From: Pseudomonas viridiflava
Lineage (GTDB): Bacteria; Pseudomonadota; Gammaproteobacteria; Pseudomonadales; Pseudomonadaceae
Assembly (NCBI RefSeq): GCF_900573885.1
Contig: NZ_UPSE01000205.1
Location: 1-64,000, forward strand
Direction: 5' to 3'
Length of the DNA stretch: 64,000 bases
Part shown: in pieces, positions 35,243-43,294 of the stretch
Layout: the number at the start of each line of letters is the position of its first letter
Numbering within the stretch: the stretch's first letter is position 1
The notes under the pieces: generated by a model
Databases searched by the model: none
Seen by the model: only the letters and a program-made list of their open reading frames with translations
Told to the model about the DNA's origin: nothing
Made by a program: the position numbers and the translations under genes

Positions 35243-35710
35243 AGGTGGCGAATCGCGGCGCCTGAACGTTGGGCTTCGCCTGCGGCTCAACCCAACCTAC
35301 GAGCTGGGTCCTCGCGTTCGCGAGGACGACGGGGATAATCCATAAACCTCCGTCGTCCTCGCGAACGCGGGGACCCAGGCTACCGAAGGTGGCGCCTCTC
35401 CTGAAGGAGACCCCAATCTGCTGTATGTGCGGTTGGGCGGCATTCCGATGAGCCGCGATGCTTTTTCACAACTCTGCCAAATCAAGGTTCAGTCTCGGGG
35501 TGAGCGGCGGGTTGTAATGGGTGCTCGCCTTGCGACTCTGGGTCCCCGCGTTCGCGAGGACGACGGGGATAATCCATAAACCTCCGTCGTCCTCGCGCAC
35601 GCGGGGACCCAGGCTATCGAAGGTGGCGCCGCTCCTGAAGGAGACCCCAATCTGCTGTATGTGCGGTCGGGCGGCATTCCGATTAGCCGCGATGCTTTTA
35701 CAACTCAGCC
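35221..35710. repeat. Tandem duplication of the YceK-DUF5629 intergenic segment
   Basis: Two copies of an approximately 175-base segment lie in the same orientation: copy A 35304-35478, copy B 35538-35710, identical at most positions. Each begins with a 29-base-arm inverted repeat (copy A arms 35304-35332 and 35350-35378, one mismatch, 17-base loop) that starts CTGGGTCC. Copy A ends in a remnant of the DUF5629 3' end (reverse strand reads DLAEL-stop, against DVAEL-stop in the real gene). Before copy B, 35501-35515 repeats the 3' end of the lipoprotein gene (TGAGCGG, then GGGTTGTAA). So both flanking gene ends were carried in the duplication. No gene is supported between 35243 and 35697. Confidence 0.85.
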
Positions 35711-36018
35711 ACATCATCCTCCGGCATGTCATCCGCCGCATCGGCGTTGTCGGCATTGATGCCGGCCAGCGCTTTGACTTCATGGCTGGCTTTGCCATCG
35801 TTGATGGCCCACGTGTCGCTGGCGACGTTGTGCTGGGCGGCGGCGATCTGCTCCAGGGTGAATTGCCATTTGCGCAGCTCGCGGCCGTCCATGCATTCAA
35901 TGCGCAACGCCGGACCAGGGTGGGCCGGGTCGCTGTGCAGTTCGAATTGCCAGGCGTACAGGCCGTTGATTTCCAGCATGTCGGCGGTTTGCAGCACGGA
36001 GAGCAAGGTGGTGGTCAT
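35698..36018 (-). CDS. DUF5629-like hypothetical protein (106 aa)
   Basis: A 106-residue acidic cytoplasmic protein starting MTTTLLSVLQTADMLEINGLYAWQF. The middle has LRIECMDGRELRKWQFTLEQI; the C-terminus is rich in Asp and Ala (NADNADAADDMPEDDVAEL). Similar short proteins, annotated DUF5629 by my recollection, occur at this place in Pseudomonas. ATG 36018 was chosen over the frame start 36078, which lies beyond a transcription terminator. Its stop is in the tandem duplication. Function unknown. Confidence 0.7.
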   Translation of the reverse strand: MTTTLLSVLQTADMLEINGLYAWQFELHSDPAHPGPALRIECMDGRELRKWQFTLEQIAAAQHNVASDTWAINDGKASHEVKALAGINADNADAADDMPEDDVAEL

Positions 36019-36035
36019 GGCCAATCTCGAGCGGT

Positions 36036-36062
36036 AAAAAAGAGCGGCCATAGTGGCCGCTC
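36036..36062 (-). terminator. Rho-independent terminator after the TIP30-like reductase gene
   Basis: On the minus strand an 8-bp stem GAGCGGCC / GGCCGCTC (36062-36055 and 36049-36042) with a 5-base loop is followed by six T (36041-36036). It is 34 bases past the reductase stop and directly before the DUF5629-like gene, which therefore needs its own promoter or read-through. Confidence 0.88.
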
Positions 36063-36095
36063 GATGTGCGTTAGACAATGTGCGACAGGCAGCGG

Positions 36096-36737
36096 TCAGC
36101 GGCCCAGACGCCGCAACTCGTCCGATTCAACAATGCGCACGCCTTCGCCTTCTTCCAGCGCCAGGCGCCACAACGCCCGAGCCAGCGTGCAGGCAGGAAT
36201 GCCACGGTATTTGCCCGGTACCCAACGCATGATCGGTGCCAGCAAGCGCTCGCCAAGCCGCGGTTCAATGCGATCACCAATCAGCAAAGAGGGGCGGGCA
36301 ATGGTCAGCTGCGGCCAGTTTTGCGCGATCAAGGCCTGCTCCACTTCACCTTTCACACGGTTGTAGAACACCGACGATTTCGGGTTGGCGCCCATCGCGC
36401 TGATCAGCAGAAAATGCCGTGCGCCCAGGTCGCGCGCGCGCTGGCTGACGGCCAGCACCATGTCGTAATCCACGGCGCGAAACGCTTCCTGCGAACCGGC
36501 CTGTTTGATCGTGGTGCCCAGGCAGCAGAAGGCGATGTCCTGCTTGCCATCAAGCGTGGGCAGCAGGGTCAGCAGGTCACCTTGCGGGTTGTCCAGGTGG
36601 GTATGCTCGGCCAGTGCGCGACGGGTCGGGGCGAGCACACGTTGCACCGTCGGTTCGCTGAGCAGGCGGTCGAGCAAGTGTTCGCCGGTCAGGCCGGTGG
36701 CGCCGGTGAGCAGGATGTTCTGCGGGGTCAAATACAT
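36096..36737 (-). CDS. NAD(P)H-binding oxidoreductase, TIP30/HTATIP2-like atypical SDR
   Basis: A 213-residue Rossmann-fold protein. The dinucleotide motif is [16 protein letters not shown] (GATGLTG, about 11-17). Further features are [55 protein letters not shown] (Tyr-x3-Lys as YNRVK) and [12 protein letters not shown], all typical of the TIP30-like atypical SDR group. A strong AAGGAGGG precedes ATG 36737. It sits 36 bases downstream of the MORN/C13 lipoprotein gene, probably in one unit with it, and ends at a terminator. The substrate is not known. Confidence 0.88.
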   Translation of the reverse strand: MYLTPQNILLTGATGLTGEHLLDRLLSEPTVQRVLAPTRRALAEHTHLDNPQGDLLTLLPTLDGKQDIAFCCLGTTIKQAGSQEAFRAVDYDMVLAVSQRARDLGARHFLLISAMGANPKSSVFYNRVKGEVEQALIAQNWPQLTIARPSLLIGDRIEPRLGERLLAPIMRWVPGKYRGIPACTLARALWRLALEEGEGVRIVESDELRRLGR

Positions 36738-36773
36738 GGTTCTAATCCCTCCTTGAAACCAACAACCTCAAGT

Positions 36774-38495
36774 CTAGTTGCTGCCGTCGGGGTTGCTCGT
36801 TGCGCTTTTGGCCAGCGCCTGTCTGGCCTGGCTGGCGCGCAATGCTTGCCACTGCTTGAGCACGCCTTTGGGCGCCCAGAGTTGTGGCTCCGACGGCTCG
36901 AACTCGTCTTCCAGCTCGCGTTTGGCCACGCTGGCACTGGCTTGCTCGAAGGCCTTTTCGAGATCGTCGGTATTGCTCAGTGCTTCGGCGAACAACGCGC
37001 GGCCGAAGTAGGTGAAGTCGGCTTCATCGGAGCAGCCGAACGACGTTCTGTCACCTCGCGCGGCGGTCATCACCAGGGTTTTGTCATCTTTGATCTGCGG
37101 GATGAAACCACCCGAATAACACGCCGAAACGACGATCACTTTGTAATGACTCTTTAATGGCACAAGCAGTTCAGACAGTTCCTGAGCCGGCATGTCGGCC
37201 AGTTGCAAGCCCGGCTGCACCAGGCTCAGTTGGTGGTCGCTGGAGCCATGGCTAGTAAGGTAGATGAACACCACGTCTTCGGCCCCCGATCGTTCGGCCA
37301 GGGTTTTTACCGCGCGGCGCAGGTTCTCGCGGGTGGCCAGTGGGCGGTCGAGCATATGGTCGCGGTGGTTGATCAAGGTGACTTGGCCATAGGCGCCGAA
37401 GCGTTCGCGCAGCAGGTTGCTGACGTAGTCGGCCTCGCGCAGGAACACGCTTTGCTCGCCGTCGCCGGCCAGGGTCAGCGTGTACAACTCGACTGCTGGC
37501 GTTGACGCCGGAATGGCGGCCAGCGCCTGATCAAGCAGCTTGCCCTGCTGCAGCAGGCCGACTTCCAAGGGGTCGGGCAGGGCATTGCCCTGAGCGTCGC
37601 GGGCAAGCCGGCCGTTTTTCCAGGTGCCGATTTGGCTCGTGCCGTCAGCCAGGGTTAGCGTGCCGGCGCCGTCGTATTTGCCCTGAGCGAAATGCCCCTG
37701 ATAGCGACTGCCATCAGCCAGCTTCAATACGCCTTCGCCGTGGTAACGCCAGTATTTGAACTCGCCTTCGTAACGCGTGCCGTCTGCCAGTTCCACCTGC
37801 CCCTTGCCGGTCAGGCTGCCCTTGCTGAACTGGCCAAGCCAGACGTCGCCGTCAGCGCTTTCGTAGCGGCCTTTGCCGTCCAGATTCGAGTTCTTGAAGC
37901 TGCCGACGTACGTACCGCCATCTTCGCCCTTAAGCGTGCCTTCACCATTGAGTGCGCCTTTTTTGAAAGTGCCGCTCAGCTGATTGCCGCGCTCATCGAG
38001 GGTGGTGCCGAAGCCTTCGGGCTCGCCTTTTTTGAAGCTGCCTTCGAAGCCGCTGCCATCGGCGCGCTGTAACTTGCCGACGCCGTGGTACTGGTCGTTC
38101 TTGAATTCGCCCTGATAAGTGTCGCCGTCTTTGATCGTCAGCTTGCCGACGCCGTCCTTCACCCCGGCCTTGAAGCCGCCGGTGTAGCTGCTGCCTTCGC
38201 TGTAGGTCAGCGTGCCTTGCCCGCCGAAATCGCCATTGGCGAAACCGCCTTTGTAATGAGTGCCGTCCGAGTGGTGCAGTTCGCCTTCGCCATCCATCAG
38301 GCCGTCTTTGAACGTGCCTTCGTACCAACTGCCGTTGGGGTAATCGATACGGCCTTTGCCTTGCAGCAAACCCTCTACTACCTCGCCGCGATAACGGCCG
38401 CCATCGGGGAGTACGGCGTTGGGCGGGGTGAGCGGTTCGCCTTTGCCGCAGGCGGCTAGCAGCAGGGCCAGGGCAAGGATGGAGAGTTGGCGCAT
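36774..38495 (-). CDS. MORN-repeat lipoprotein with C13 (legumain/caspase-like) peptidase domain
   Basis: The 573-residue protein starts with a lipoprotein signal (MRQLSILALALLLAAC, lipobox LAAC). Residues about 34-295 are eleven 23-residue MORN repeats plus a partial twelfth (pattern Y-x-G-x-F-x-x-G-x-x-x-G-x-G-x-x-x-x-x-D-G). The C-terminal part (about 335-545) is a peptidase C13-like domain with the clan CD dyad: His near 415 in YLTSHGSSDH and Cys near 459 in VVSACYSGGF. It should be anchored to an inner- or outer-membrane leaflet facing the periplasm. The residue after the lipid Cys is Gly, not Asp, favouring outer-membrane sorting under the E. coli rule. Substrate unknown. Confidence 0.9.
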   Translation of the reverse strand: MRQLSILALALLLAACGKGEPLTPPNAVLPDGGRYRGEVVEGLLQGKGRIDYPNGSWYEGTFKDGLMDGEGELHHSDGTHYKGGFANGDFGGQGTLTYSEGSSYTGGFKAGVKDGVGKLTIKDGDTYQGEFKNDQYHGVGKLQRADGSGFEGSFKKGEPEGFGTTLDERGNQLSGTFKKGALNGEGTLKGEDGGTYVGSFKNSNLDGKGRYESADGDVWLGQFSKGSLTGKGQVELADGTRYEGEFKYWRYHGEGVLKLADGSRYQGHFAQGKYDGAGTLTLADGTSQIGTWKNGRLARDAQGNALPDPLEVGLLQQGKLLDQALAAIPASTPAVELYTLTLAGDGEQSVFLREADYVSNLLRERFGAYGQVTLINHRDHMLDRPLATRENLRRAVKTLAERSGAEDVVFIYLTSHGSSDHQLSLVQPGLQLADMPAQELSELLVPLKSHYKVIVVSACYSGGFIPQIKDDKTLVMTAARGDRTSFGCSDEADFTYFGRALFAEALSNTDDLEKAFEQASASVAKRELEDEFEPSEPQLWAPKGVLKQWQALRASQARQALAKSATSNPDGSN

Positions 38496-38558
38496 GGGGA
38501 AACGTCCATGTTGGATCGGGGTTTGGGCGGAGTATGCCGCAAGTGTGCGGACGAAGAA

Positions 38559-38640
38559 GCATCGCGGCTAATCGGAATGCCGCCCAGCCGCTCCCACAGT
38601 TATCACAGACCTTGTGGGAGCGGCTTTTGCCGCGATGCTC
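38559..38640. repeat. REP pair next to a fragment of the 35-kb repeat
   Basis: GCATCGCGGCTAATCGGAAT and GCCGCC (38559-38585) is the reverse complement of part of the 35.3-35.7 kb duplication (about 35669-35695). It is followed by inverted REPs CCGCTCCCACAG / CTTGTGGGAGCGGCTTTTGC up to CGCGATGC. Confidence 0.8.
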
Positions 38641-38646
38641 TTCGAC

Positions 38647-38678
38647 AAAAAAACAGGGCGCCGAAGCGCCCTGTTTTT
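38647..38678 (-). terminator. Bidirectional Rho-independent terminator after the MaoC gene
   Basis: An 8-bp stem CAGGGCGC / GCGCCCTG around CGAA, with A7 on one side and T5 on the other, so it works on both strands. It is 17 bases past the stop of the MaoC-like gene on the minus strand. Confidence 0.9.
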
Positions 38679-38694
38679 ACAACACCGCCCGGAA

Positions 38695-39150
38695 TCAGAC
38701 GAAGTACAAACTCAGCGATTCAGCGATATACGCCGGCTTGGCCTGGCCTTCGATTTCCAGGGTGCATTTGGCTTTCAGCAGCCACTGGCCCGGATTTTTC
38801 TCGGTGATGTCGATCACGCTGGCCGACACCCGCACACGGGAATTCACTTTTACCGGCTGGATGAAGCGCACGCTGTCCAGACCGTAGTTCACTGCCATCT
38901 TCAGGCCTTCCGGGGCGAGGGCGATTTTTTCCATCAGCACCGGAATCAGCGACAGCGACAAAAAGCCGTGGGCAATGGTGCTGCCGAATGGCGTCTTGGC
39001 GGCTTTTTCCGGGTCAACGTGAATGAATTGATGGTCGCCCGTGCACTCGGCGAATTGGTTGATGCGTTCCTGATCAATCGTCAGCCACTCGGAGTGGCCA
39101 AGTTCTTTGCCGATGTAGGATTTCAGTTCAGCGACGGGTACCAATGGCAT
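38695..39150 (-). CDS. MaoC-family (R)-hydratase, NodN-like
   Basis: A 151-residue hot-dog-fold enzyme. The hydratase-2 motif is present: AECTGDHQFIHVDPEKAAKTPFGSTIAHGFLSLSLIP, with the catalytic Asp-x4-His. Family members hydrate trans-2-enoyl-CoA to (R)-3-hydroxyacyl-CoA, feeding fatty-acid or PHA metabolism; the exact substrate cannot be read. Start ATG 39150 has AAGGAGGA directly upstream; the longer frame to 39213 is rejected. It has its own terminator. Confidence 0.9.
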   Translation of the reverse strand: MPLVPVAELKSYIGKELGHSEWLTIDQERINQFAECTGDHQFIHVDPEKAAKTPFGSTIAHGFLSLSLIPVLMEKIALAPEGLKMAVNYGLDSVRFIQPVKVNSRVRVSASVIDITEKNPGQWLLKAKCTLEIEGQAKPAYIAESLSLYFV

Positions 39151-39284
39151 ATGTCCTCCTTGGGGAGACGGCTTTTGTTTTTGTTGAAACGTCCATGCAC
39201 CGTAGATCATCACGCGGGGGGATGCCGGTCAACCCTGCATCGTTGTGGCGAATAGCAGCCCATACAGCCGGCGCAACGGTCTGG

Positions 39285-39314
39285 TTGGGGCGTTTTGCTT
39301 AGCGTGCTTATAAT
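39285..39314 (+). promoter_or_regulatory. Probable sigma-70 promoter of lrgAB-like genes
   Basis: Perfect -10 TATAAT (39309-39314) with a weak -35 TTGGGG (39285-39290) at 18-base spacing. Downstream, an 8-bp hairpin CCCGGCGG / CCGCCGGG (39334-39355) lies in the leader 18 bases before the start codon and could affect translation or mRNA stability. Confidence 0.5.
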
Positions 39315-39373
39315 GCCCGACGCGATTTTTTACCCCGGCGGCAATGCCCGCCGGGTCTGGATTGGAGAACCTC

Positions 39374-39742
39374 ATGCTGTTACGTGGCCTGACCTGGTTG
39401 GTGGTTTTTCAACTGCTTGGCACGGTGTTGAACGTGCTGTTCCTGCATATGCTGCCGGGCCCGATCATTGGGCTGGTGCTGCTACTCGGTTATCTGATCT
39501 GGCAGGGCGAGGTGGACGAATCGATCTCGGTGGCGTCGTCGAGCCTGCTGCGTTATCTGCCTTTGTTGCTGGTGCCGGCGGCGGTAGGCGTGATGGTTTA
39601 TGCCAAGGCGATTGCCGCCGATTTCTGGGCGGTGGGCGGCTCGCTGGTGTTGTCGGTGCTGCTGTCGATGCTGTTTGCCGGCTGGCTGATGCAGAAGCTT
39701 ATCGACCGCCAGCAGCGCAAGCGGGGAGAGGCCGATGTTTGA
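39374..39742 (+). CDS. CidA/LrgA family holin-like protein
   Basis: A 122-residue inner-membrane protein with four hydrophobic helices. MLLRGLTWLVVFQLLGTVLN, LPGPIIGLVLLLGYL and SSLLRYLPLLLVPAAVGVMVY are the LrgA/CidA signature regions. In Staphylococcus these act as holin or antiholin-like proteins; newer work suggests organic-acid transport roles. Start ATG 39374 with GGAGA five bases upstream. It overlaps the LrgB-like gene by eight bases and is co-expressed with it. Confidence 0.9.
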   Translation: MLLRGLTWLVVFQLLGTVLNVLFLHMLPGPIIGLVLLLGYLIWQGEVDESISVASSSLLRYLPLLLVPAAVGVMVYAKAIAADFWAVGGSLVLSVLLSMLFAGWLMQKLIDRQQRKRGEADV

Positions 39743-40448
39743 TGTTGCGGGTGCCTGGCAGGCGCTGATCCATCACCCCTTGTTTGGCGTTGGCGTGACG
39801 CTGGCGGCTTACCAGCTGGCGCTGGCTGCCTATGAGAAAACCCGCTGGTTTTTCCTGCAACCGGTGCTGGTCTCGATGCTCGCCGTTATCGGCGTGTTGG
39901 TGGCGTGCGGCCTGAGCTATGACGAATACAAAGACAGCGCCAAGGCCCTGACCATCTTCCTCGGCCCGGCCACCGTCGCCCTGGCGGTGCCGTTGTTTCT
40001 CAACCTGAAACGAATTCGCCAACTGTTCTGGCCGACGCTGCTGAGCTTGCTGATTGGCGGCGTGGTCGCCACCGGCATGGGCGTGCTGCTGGCGTGGTGG
40101 TTCGGTGCCGACCACATGATGCTGATGAGCATGGCACCCAAATCCGTAACGTCGCCGATTGCCATGCTAGTGGCCGACCAGATTGGCGGCATCGCCGCGC
40201 TGGCGGCGGTGTTCGTGCTGATCACCGGCGTGATCGGCGCCATCCTCGGGCCCGAGTTGTTGCGCCGCATCGGCGTACACCACCCGGCGGCGCAGGGCTT
40301 GGCCATGGGCATGACCGCCCATGCCGTCGGCACTTCGCGCGCACTGCAGGAAGGCGAAGAATGTGGCGCGTTTGCCGCGCTGGCCATGAGCCTGATGGGC
40401 GTTGGTACGGCGGTGGCGCTGCCGCTGGCCGTGGCGCTTTTCAGCTGA
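39735..40448 (+). CDS. LrgB/CidB family membrane protein
   Basis: A 237-residue membrane protein with about seven helices. The signature FLGPATVALAVPLFLNLKRI, MLMSMAPKSVTSPIAMLVADQIGGIAALAAVFVLITGVIGAILGPELLRRIGV and AQGLAMGMTAHAVGTSRA is fully typical of LrgB. Partner of the preceding LrgA-like protein; overlap of eight bases implies translational coupling. Confidence 0.93.
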   Translation: MFDVAGAWQALIHHPLFGVGVTLAAYQLALAAYEKTRWFFLQPVLVSMLAVIGVLVACGLSYDEYKDSAKALTIFLGPATVALAVPLFLNLKRIRQLFWPTLLSLLIGGVVATGMGVLLAWWFGADHMMLMSMAPKSVTSPIAMLVADQIGGIAALAAVFVLITGVIGAILGPELLRRIGVHHPAAQGLAMGMTAHAVGTSRALQEGEECGAFAALAMSLMGVGTAVALPLAVALFS

Positions 40449-40502
40449 TCATCCCGGCGCAACCGTTGTCACAGCCCTACGAGTGAATCAGGAGCGAGAA
40501 AG

Positions 40503-41090
40503 ATGGTGCCGTTGTTTCCCCTCAATGTGGTGCTGTTTCCCGGCAGCGTGCTCGACCTGCAGATTTTCGAAGCGCGTTATCTGGACATGATCAGCGCCTG
40601 CATGAAGCGCAATGAAGGCTTTGGCGTGGTGTGCATTCTTGAAGGTCAGGAAGTGGGCGACGCGGCGGACAGCTTCGCGCAGATCGGCTGCGAAGCGGTG
40701 ATTCGTGACTGGAAGCAGCAACCCAACGGCTTGCTCGGCATCCGCGTGCAAGGCACCCGGCGCTTCCACGTCCAGCGCTCCGAAGTGCAGCGCGACCAAC
40801 TGACCACCGCCGAAGTCAGCTGGGCCGACGAGGCGTCAGACTTCCCGCTGTTACCCGAACACGCCGACCTGGTGGCGCTGTTGCAAGCCTTGGCGCAGCA
40901 CCCGATGGTGTCGGAACTGGGCATGGGCAACGAGGCGACCGGGCAGCAGAGCCTTGGGTATCAGCTGGCGTATCTGTTGCCGTTCGATGTGGAGCAAAAG
41001 CTGCAACTGCTGGCGATGGACGATCCGCTGGATCGGCTGGATATGATTCAGGGCATGCTGGATGAGTTGCAGGGCGAAATGACCGCGTAG
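40503..41090 (+). CDS. Lon N-terminal (substrate-binding) domain protein
   Basis: A 195-residue stand-alone LON-SB domain: MVPLFPLNVVLFPGSVLDLQIFEARYLDM (the Lon P-L-F-P-L-N-x-V-x-F-P-G start), GFGVVCILEG, GCEAVIRDW, GIRVQGTRRFHV. The ATPase and protease domains of Lon are absent, as expected for this family. A strong AGGAGCG precedes ATG 40503. It is 54 bases after the LrgB-like gene and probably in its operon. Function unknown. Confidence 0.9.
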   Translation: MVPLFPLNVVLFPGSVLDLQIFEARYLDMISACMKRNEGFGVVCILEGQEVGDAADSFAQIGCEAVIRDWKQQPNGLLGIRVQGTRRFHVQRSEVQRDQLTTAEVSWADEASDFPLLPEHADLVALLQALAQHPMVSELGMGNEATGQQSLGYQLAYLLPFDVEQKLQLLAMDDPLDRLDMIQGMLDELQGEMTA

Positions 41091-41098
41091 CTCAAAAG

Positions 41099-41163
41099 CA
41101 TCGCGGCTGAAGCCGCTCCTACAGGAAAAAATACCAACCTGTGGGAGCGGCTTTAGCCGCGAT
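41099..41163. repeat. Inverted REP pair between convergent genes
   Basis: GCATCGCGGCTGAAGCCGCT, then CCTACAGG, and the facing CCTGTGGGAGCGGCTTTAGC ending CGCGAT, separated by about 13 A-rich bases. It may also act as the transcription barrier between the Lon-domain gene and the convergent DedA-PAP2 gene, which share no other terminator. Confidence 0.85.
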
Positions 41164-41165
41164 TT

Positions 41166-42497
41166 TCACGGCACCAGCGGCGTATACCGATACTGCTCCA
41201 GCGCCTGCGGCAAGGCCCAGCTGGCATAAGCGGCCAGCACCGCCACACATGCCGGCAGAATCAACCACCACACCCGCGGCGCCATGGCCGGCAATGGCTG
41301 GCGCCACTGCGAGCACGTCAAGCTGACGGCGCAGGCCGTGGCCGCAAGCAGCGCGCCGGCGATGATGTCGGTAGGCCAATGCACGCCCAGATACACCCGC
41401 GACAGCGCAATCGACAACGCCGGAATTACCGCCAGCAGCAGCCAGGTCAGGCGCATGCGTACCGGCTGGCCACGACCCGCCAACACCGCCAGTGTCAGGA
41501 AAAAGGCGAACGCCCCTGAACTGTGGCCGCTGGGCATGCTGAAGCTGTGCAGCGGCTCCAGAAGAATTTCCGGGCGAGCGCGGCCGAAAAACAGTTTGAG
41601 AAAGTGGTTGGCGATGGCGCAGCCGAGCATCGTGCCGGTGGCGAAGAAAAAGCTGCGGTACTGACGGGCCACCAGCAGCATCAAGCAGAGCATGACGCCA
41701 ACGGTGAGCTGCGTGCGGAAGTCGCCGAGGCGCGTAATGATGGTGATGACGCTGTCCATCGATGCCTGGCGTTGTTCCTGCACCAGAGCCATCAGGCCCT
41801 GGTCGAGCTGCGCCAGACGAGGGTAGCCGATCAGCATTGCAATGAGCAGGACAAAACCGATTGCGCCTATCACGGCGTTGGCGCGCGGCTGCTGGCGCAT
41901 GCTCGCTTGCAGGCTGATGCCGACAAATACAGCCAATGCGCCTGCCACCACGGCGGCCTGGCCCCAGAAGCCTTCCGGCAACGGCAGGCGCATGGCCGCG
42001 CCGGTCGCCCAGCCGGGCAGCAGGTAGGCGACCGACCAGCCGGCAGCGGCAATCATGCTGACGATAATGAAGCGCGGCAACGGCATGTCGAGCATGCCCG
42101 CCACCATTGGCAACATGGGCCGCAGCGGGCCGATATAGCGGCCGACCAGAAGGCTGGCGACGCCATAACGCTGGAAGTAGCTTTCGGCACTGGCCAGCCA
42201 TTCCGGGTGGGTGCGCAAGCCGGGCAATTTTCGGATGTTCTGGTGAAAGCGGCGGCCGAGCGCATAGGAAATCGCGTCGCCCAACAGGCCGCCGGTGTAG
42301 CCCAGCAGCAGGGTTTCGCCGAGGGTCAGGGCGCCGCTGCCGGCCAGCACGGCGATGGCGAACAGCAGCACGGTGCCCGGCACGATGATGCCGGCAATCG
42401 CCAGGCACTCCACGCACGCCACGACGAAGATGGCGATGCCCAGCCATTGGGGGTTGGCGCTGAGCCAGCCTGTCAGTTGGTTGAGCCACTCCGTCAT
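41166..42497 (-). CDS. DedA-PAP2 fusion membrane protein
   Basis: A 443-residue inner-membrane protein with two modules. Residues about 20-200 are DedA-like (PGTVLLFAIAVLAGSGALTL, GRYIGPLRPMLPMVAGMLDM with the conserved F/G-R-x2-P-x-R region). Residues about 230-420 are a PAP2 phosphatase with all three motifs: KLFFGRARP, MPSGHSSGAF and SRVYLGVHWPTD. DedA proteins are implicated in undecaprenyl-phosphate or phospholipid flipping and PAP2 in lipid-pyrophosphate hydrolysis, so recycling of a lipid carrier is a fair inference. The ATG overlaps the stop of the glycosylase gene (four bases). Confidence 0.92.
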   Translation of the reverse strand: MTEWLNQLTGWLSANPQWLGIAIFVVACVECLAIAGIIVPGTVLLFAIAVLAGSGALTLGETLLLGYTGGLLGDAISYALGRRFHQNIRKLPGLRTHPEWLASAESYFQRYGVASLLVGRYIGPLRPMLPMVAGMLDMPLPRFIIVSMIAAAGWSVAYLLPGWATGAAMRLPLPEGFWGQAAVVAGALAVFVGISLQASMRQQPRANAVIGAIGFVLLIAMLIGYPRLAQLDQGLMALVQEQRQASMDSVITIITRLGDFRTQLTVGVMLCLMLLVARQYRSFFFATGTMLGCAIANHFLKLFFGRARPEILLEPLHSFSMPSGHSSGAFAFFLTLAVLAGRGQPVRMRLTWLLLAVIPALSIALSRVYLGVHWPTDIIAGALLAATACAVSLTCSQWRQPLPAMAPRVWWLILPACVAVLAAYASWALPQALEQYRYTPLVP

Positions 42498-43231
42498 GGG
42501 GCAAGTTCCTGTTGCGAGATCATGTAATAGAAATCCTGATTTTCCTGTTGCCCACGCCGCAACGGGTTGCGCGTGCAGTGGCGGGCGTAAGCAGCATCGA
42601 CAAAGCGATAGAGCAAATGTTCATCCCGGCCCAGGGGAATGCCCAGGCGGGTAGTTTGAATAATCTGCTCGGGGGCGTAACCCACGTCTTCGACAAAAAA
42701 CCGTTCGGGGTCGAAGCGTTTGCCATCCCAGGCCGGCACTTTAAGGCCGAGGGCGCGGCAGAGCAGGGTCTGACCGTTACAGAGTTTTTCCAGCGAGCGC
42801 GGCCGGCCCTGGCTGTCGGGGTTGTTTTGTTGCATGCGCTCAAGGCATTCGGGGCCGCTGTGGGCGTCGCTATAGGGAAATGCCGACTTGATCAGCACGG
42901 CATTGCCCGGCCCCTGCGCGCTGAAGTTCAGCGAGTCGCCGCCGCGCGCGTAGTACATATAAATGTGCCCGCCATCGAGGAACAGTGCCCGGCGTTTTTC
43001 CGTATAGCCCAACGAAGAGTGGCTGCCTTTTTCGGCGAAGTAATACGCCTCGGTTTCGATGATGCGCGCCGCCAACCACAGGTCACTGACGCGGTGGCGG
43101 ATGACTTTGCCCAGTAATGACTGGGCTAGCACTTGGGCGTCGCGGTCGAAAAAGCTGTCGGGCAGGGCGCGGCCTTCTGGCCAGGTCGGGCGCAGGGCGT
43201 TTGGCAAACTAAGGGTGGGATCACTCGGCAT
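42494..43231 (-). CDS. 3-methyladenine DNA glycosylase (AAG/MPG type)
   Basis: A 245-residue base-excision repair enzyme that removes alkylated purines. The family signature is clear: FFDRDAQVLAQSLLGKVI, ARIIETEAYYFAEKGSHSSLGYTEKRRALFLDGGHIYMYY (with the catalytic Glu in IIETEAY), GNAVLIKSAFP, then GRPRSLEKLCNGQTLLCRALG. It resembles human MPG rather than AlkA. First gene of a two-gene unit with the DedA-PAP2 gene; divergent from the methyltransferase gene. Confidence 0.92.
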   Translation of the reverse strand: MPSDPTLSLPNALRPTWPEGRALPDSFFDRDAQVLAQSLLGKVIRHRVSDLWLAARIIETEAYYFAEKGSHSSLGYTEKRRALFLDGGHIYMYYARGGDSLNFSAQGPGNAVLIKSAFPYSDAHSGPECLERMQQNNPDSQGRPRSLEKLCNGQTLLCRALGLKVPAWDGKRFDPERFFVEDVGYAPEQIIQTTRLGIPLGRDEHLLYRFVDAAYARHCTRNPLRRGQQENQDFYYMISQQELAP

Positions 43232-43294
43232 AGGCTGTTATCACGCATGGGCAGGGCTTAGGCTCGGGCGATCATAACAATAAGAGCTTTGGCC

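Noticed and set aside
35269..35485. Short open frames in the duplicated repeat region
   Set aside because: They run through the inverted repeats on both strands, lack ribosome-binding sites and occur in duplicate with the repeat.
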